A stretch of DNA of 19,481 nucleotides from Magnetospira sp. (GTDB lineage Bacteria > Pseudomonadota > Alphaproteobacteria > Rhodospirillales > Magnetospiraceae), in the NCBI GenBank assembly GCA_028277325.1, contig JANQGL010000177.1, positions 1-19,481 on the forward strand. The letters are read 5' to 3'. Below, piece by piece: positions 17,453-19,481 of this stretch (positions are counted from its first letter, which is position 1; the number at the start of each line of letters is the position of its first letter). The translations under genes were made by a program, and so were the position numbers. The notes under the pieces were generated by a model, which saw only the letters and a program-made list of their open reading frames with translations, did not search any database and had not been told where the DNA came from.

Positions 17453-18348
17453 CAGGCGGTCTCGTCCTCGGTCAGGTGCCCGCGCGCGGCCAGCCAGGCG
17501 GCGGCACAGCCCTTGGCCAGGGCGCGCACGCGGGCGATGTAGGCCTGGCGCTCGGTGGCCGAGATGACGCCGCGGGCATCCAGCAGGTTGAAGGTGTGGC
17601 TGGCCTTGAGACACTGCTCGTAGGCCGGCAGGGGAAGCGGTTCCTGCAGCTCCAGCAGGGCGTTGCACTGGACCTCGGCGTCGGCGAAGTGGCGGAACAG
17701 GATCCCGGTGTCGGCGTGCTCGAAGTTGAAGGCCGACTGCTCCCGCTCGTTCTGCAGGAACACCTCGCCGTAGGTGACGCCGTCCCGGTTCCAGGCCAGG
17801 TCGTAGACGTTCTCCACCCCCTGGATGTACATGGCGAGGCGCTCCAGGCCGTAGGTCAGTTCGGCCGAGACGGGCGCGCAGTCGAGGCCGCCCACCTGCT
17901 GGAAATAGGTGAACTGGGTCACCTCCATGCCGTCGCACCAGACCTCCCAGCCGAGGCCCCAGGCGCCCAGGGTGGGGCTCTCCCAGTCGTCCTCGACGAA
18001 CCGGATGTCGTGCCGGCCGGGGTCGATCCCCAGATGCCCGAGGCTGTCCAGGTAGAGCGCCTGCACGTCCTCCGGCGACGGCTTGAGCAGCACCTGGAAC
18101 TGGTAGTAGTGCTGCAGCCGGTTCGGGTTCTCGCCGTAGCGGCCGTCGGTCGGGCGGCGCGACGGCTGCACGTAGGCGGCGTTCCAGGGCTCCGGCCCGA
18201 GGGCGCGCAGGGTGGTCGCCGGATGGAAGGTGCCGGCGCCGACCTCGGCGTCGAACGGCTGCAGGATGACGCAGCCGCGCTCGGCCCAGAAGGACTGCAA
18301 GGACAGGATCAGGGACTGGAAGTCGGTTCCTGCGGCGGCGGTCATCAT
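17452..18348 (-). CDS. glyQ: Glycine--tRNA ligase, alpha subunit
   Basis: A 298-residue catalytic alpha subunit, a class II synthetase that activates glycine. Near-invariant stretches are seen: GCVILQPFDAEVGAGTFHP, PWNAAYVQPSRRPTDGRYG, HDIRFVEDDWESPTLGAWG, GLGWEVWCDGMEVTQFTYF and AELTYGLERLAMY. The start could be ATG 18348, ATG 18345 or an upstream ATG at 18381. Family alignment begins just before FQSLILSLQSFWAE, so I choose 18348; the ribosome site (GGAACCGG) is weak. It lies 83 bases after the PP0621-type gene and overlaps glyS by one base. Confidence 0.95.
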   Translation of the reverse strand: MMTAAAGTDFQSLILSLQSFWAERGCVILQPFDAEVGAGTFHPATTLRALGPEPWNAAYVQPSRRPTDGRYGENPNRLQHYYQFQVLLKPSPEDVQALYLDSLGHLGIDPGRHDIRFVEDDWESPTLGAWGLGWEVWCDGMEVTQFTYFQQVGGLDCAPVSAELTYGLERLAMYIQGVENVYDLAWNRDGVTYGEVFLQNEREQSAFNFEHADTGILFRHFADAEVQCNALLELQEPLPLPAYEQCLKASHTFNLLDARGVISATERQAYIARVRALAKGCAAAWLAARGHLTEDETA

Positions 18349-18431
18349 CCGGTTCCGGGGATCGGGGCGAAAACGTGACATGATGTTGCAGCGCAAGGTA
18401 CGCCGCCGCCGGCAGGCGGTCAACGGCGATG

Positions 18432-18683
18432 TCACCCCGGATAGGGGCAGTCCGGGCGCCCGCAGGCGCGCGCCGCGCCGGCCGCCACGTAGTCGCCGCA
18501 AACGCCGCATCTGACCATGTCCTCGACGTCGGGTGCCGTCTCGCGAGGCGCGCCGGGGCGGCGGCGCGGCACGTCCGGCCGGTCCGCGCGGTCGGCCAGG
18601 CGGCTCAGCTTGCGGGCCGCGACCCACACCCCGGCGATGACCAGGGCGGTCAGCAGAATCTTGGCGAGACTCAATCCGAACAT
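18432..18683 (-). CDS. Small membrane-anchored zinc-ribbon-like protein (PP0621 family)
   Basis: An 83-residue protein with one N-terminal membrane helix (residues ~4-21), an Arg/Pro-rich linker, and a C-terminal cysteine cluster CGVCGDYVAAGAARACGRPDC. The spacing suggests a four-cysteine metal site. This matches the layout of the PP0621 family, small proteins of unknown function. The ATG at 18683 is preceded by AGAAGA. It heads the glyQ-glyS-ppdK gene string on the same strand. A TATAAA (18698-18693) lies very close to the start but lacks a well-spaced -35. The family assignment is from motif layout. Confidence 0.75.
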   Translation of the reverse strand: MFGLSLAKILLTALVIAGVWVAARKLSRLADRADRPDVPRRRPGAPRETAPDVEDMVRCGVCGDYVAAGAARACGRPDCPYPG

Positions 18684-18918
18684 GCGGTCTTCTTTATAAG
18701 GCGCGGCGCGGCGAGTCCAGGGGGGCCGAGCAAACCCGGGCTCGCCATGGCCGGGCCGGACGACTCCGTGAACGCCCGCTCTCGTCCGGTCACCCCCGCG
18801 CCGGCGGCGATCCGGAAGGTTTTCGATCACAAGAAGCCGTCCGGGTCGTTTGCCGGGGCATCGGCCAATGTCGCCTGGAGTCCCGCTCCCGAGCCAGCCG
18901 AAAAGCGAGTGTGGTGGA

Positions 18919-19481
18919 CTATGCCAAATCCAGTCCCCCGGCGTCCGCCAGCACCCGCCGTGCCCCCGTCGTGAAGGCGCCGTCGCCGTCGTGCAGCACC
19001 AGGCCCGGCAGCAGGCGCGGGGGCGTGCGGCGCCCCTTGCGGCCCTGCGCCAAGATCCGTTTCGCCGGCGTGCCCGCCTTCGGCCACAGGGGGAATACCG
19101 CGATATCGCCGAACCGCCCCGACATCGCCGCCAAAAGGTCGGCCAGCCGGTCGGCCCGGTGGATCACGGTCAGCGAGCCCCTGGGCGCCAGGAACCCGTG
19201 CGCGGCGGCCAGCCACTCGGCGAGATCGGTCGCGCCGTCCACGTGGGCGCGCGCCTTGGCGGGGTCGGGCGGCGGGGTGCCGCGTCCGTCGGCGATGTAG
19301 GGCGGGTTCATCATCACGTGATCGAACCGCGTCGCGGCGATCTCCGGCGGCGGGGCGCGCAGGTCGCCGGTCACCACGCTCAGGGTCCGTTCCCCGGCCG
19401 TGCCGAGGCGGGCGAGGGCGGCCATCCCGGGCTGCACCTCCAGGCCGGTCACCGTGCACTCCGGCACCCGCGCCGACAGGC
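18919..19481 (-). CDS. TrmN6-like tRNA adenine-N6 methyltransferase (5' end beyond window)
   Basis: The frame is open to the window edge, so the N-terminus and the glycine-rich SAM-binding loop are missing; 187 C-terminal codons are present. What remains fits a class I N6-adenine methyltransferase of the small-domain (MTS) type: VTGLEVQPGMAALA (SAM-side acidic residue), VVTGDL, then the catalytic NPPY in HVMMNPPYIADGRGTP. It ends with TVIHRADRLADLLAA, FPLWPKAG and LLPGLVLHDGDGAFT, typical of alphaproteobacterial TrmN6-like proteins that modify tRNA1(Val) A37 in E. coli. Substrate here is inferred. The 235 bases between its stop and the PP0621-type gene show no gene and no clear terminator. 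Confidence 0.85.
   Translation of the reverse strand, partial: LSARVPECTVTGLEVQPGMAALARLGTAGERTLSVVTGDLRAPPPEIAATRFDHVMMNPPYIADGRGTPPPDPAKARAHVDGATDLAEWLAAAHGFLAPRGSLTVIHRADRLADLLAAMSGRFGDIAVFPLWPKAGTPAKRILAQGRKGRRTPPRLLPGLVLHDGDGAFTTGARRVLADAGGLDLA

Noticed and set aside
18693..18698. TATAAA as the -10 of the PP0621-glyQ-glyS-ppdK operon
   Set aside because: It lies so close to the ATG that the transcript would lose its ribosome site, and no good -35 is present at 16-18 bases.
18684..18918. Possible small gene or terminator between the TrmN6-like gene and the PP0621-type gene
   Set aside because: Open frames here are only extensions of neighbouring frames with no motif; the best stem (CGAGC/GCTCG) is five base pairs without a T-run.

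Overview
The window is GC-rich and densely packed. Its gene set suggests an alphaproteobacterium, probably Rhodospirillales-like, that can fix CO2. The reasons are a bacterial phosphoribulokinase divergent from ribulose-phosphate epimerase, a MaoC-Pta fusion/acetate kinase/FabI cluster beside a PHA-synthase-like DUF3141 protein, the order PP0621-glyQ-glyS-ppdK, and a protein with a VPLP-type PEP-CTERM sorting signal. Assignment to a taxon is inference; there is no rRNA marker in the window.

Layout. (1) 1-6168: a DUF3141 gene (minus strand, its 3' end beyond the window) diverges from fabI, a maoC-pta fusion and ackA (plus strand). The promoter region holds a good candidate Pho box with a -10 element at the expected distance. 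(2) 6339-7991: a lone Wzy/O-antigen-ligase-like membrane protein with a strikingly AT-rich core. (3) 8022-9787: phosphoribulokinase and rpe, divergent, with a shared AT-rich promoter patch. (4) 9788-12654: a small accessory stretch made of mobile-element debris and an addiction module. It holds an internally deleted, frameshifted IS701-like element with 12-bp terminal inverted repeats (9900-10496), a vapBC toxin-antitoxin pair with its own promoter and operator, and what looks like the 5' end of a group II intron sitting directly behind the intrinsic terminator of the PEP-CTERM gene. The PEP-CTERM gene itself follows. (5) 12655-18683: a tightly coupled minus-strand operon, PP0621 family protein - glyQ - glyS - ppdK, closed by a textbook intrinsic terminator. 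(6) 18919-19481: the 3' part of a TrmN6-like methyltransferase gene.

How they may work together. The first cluster interconverts acyl-CoA, acyl-phosphate and free acid, and probably connects to polyhydroxyalkanoate or fatty-acyl metabolism. The candidate Pho box suggests it responds to phosphate supply, which would fit phosphotransacetylase chemistry. Phosphoribulokinase and epimerase supply ribulose-1,5-bisphosphate, and PPDK makes phosphoenolpyruvate from pyruvate. The Wzy-like protein and the PEP-CTERM protein could both belong to an exopolysaccharide/exosortase surface system whose other genes lie elsewhere.

I found no tRNA, rRNA or CRISPR array. No wholly new system is evident. The most informative non-gene signals are the Pho-box promoter, the group II intron fragment at a terminator, and the deleted IS701-like element.
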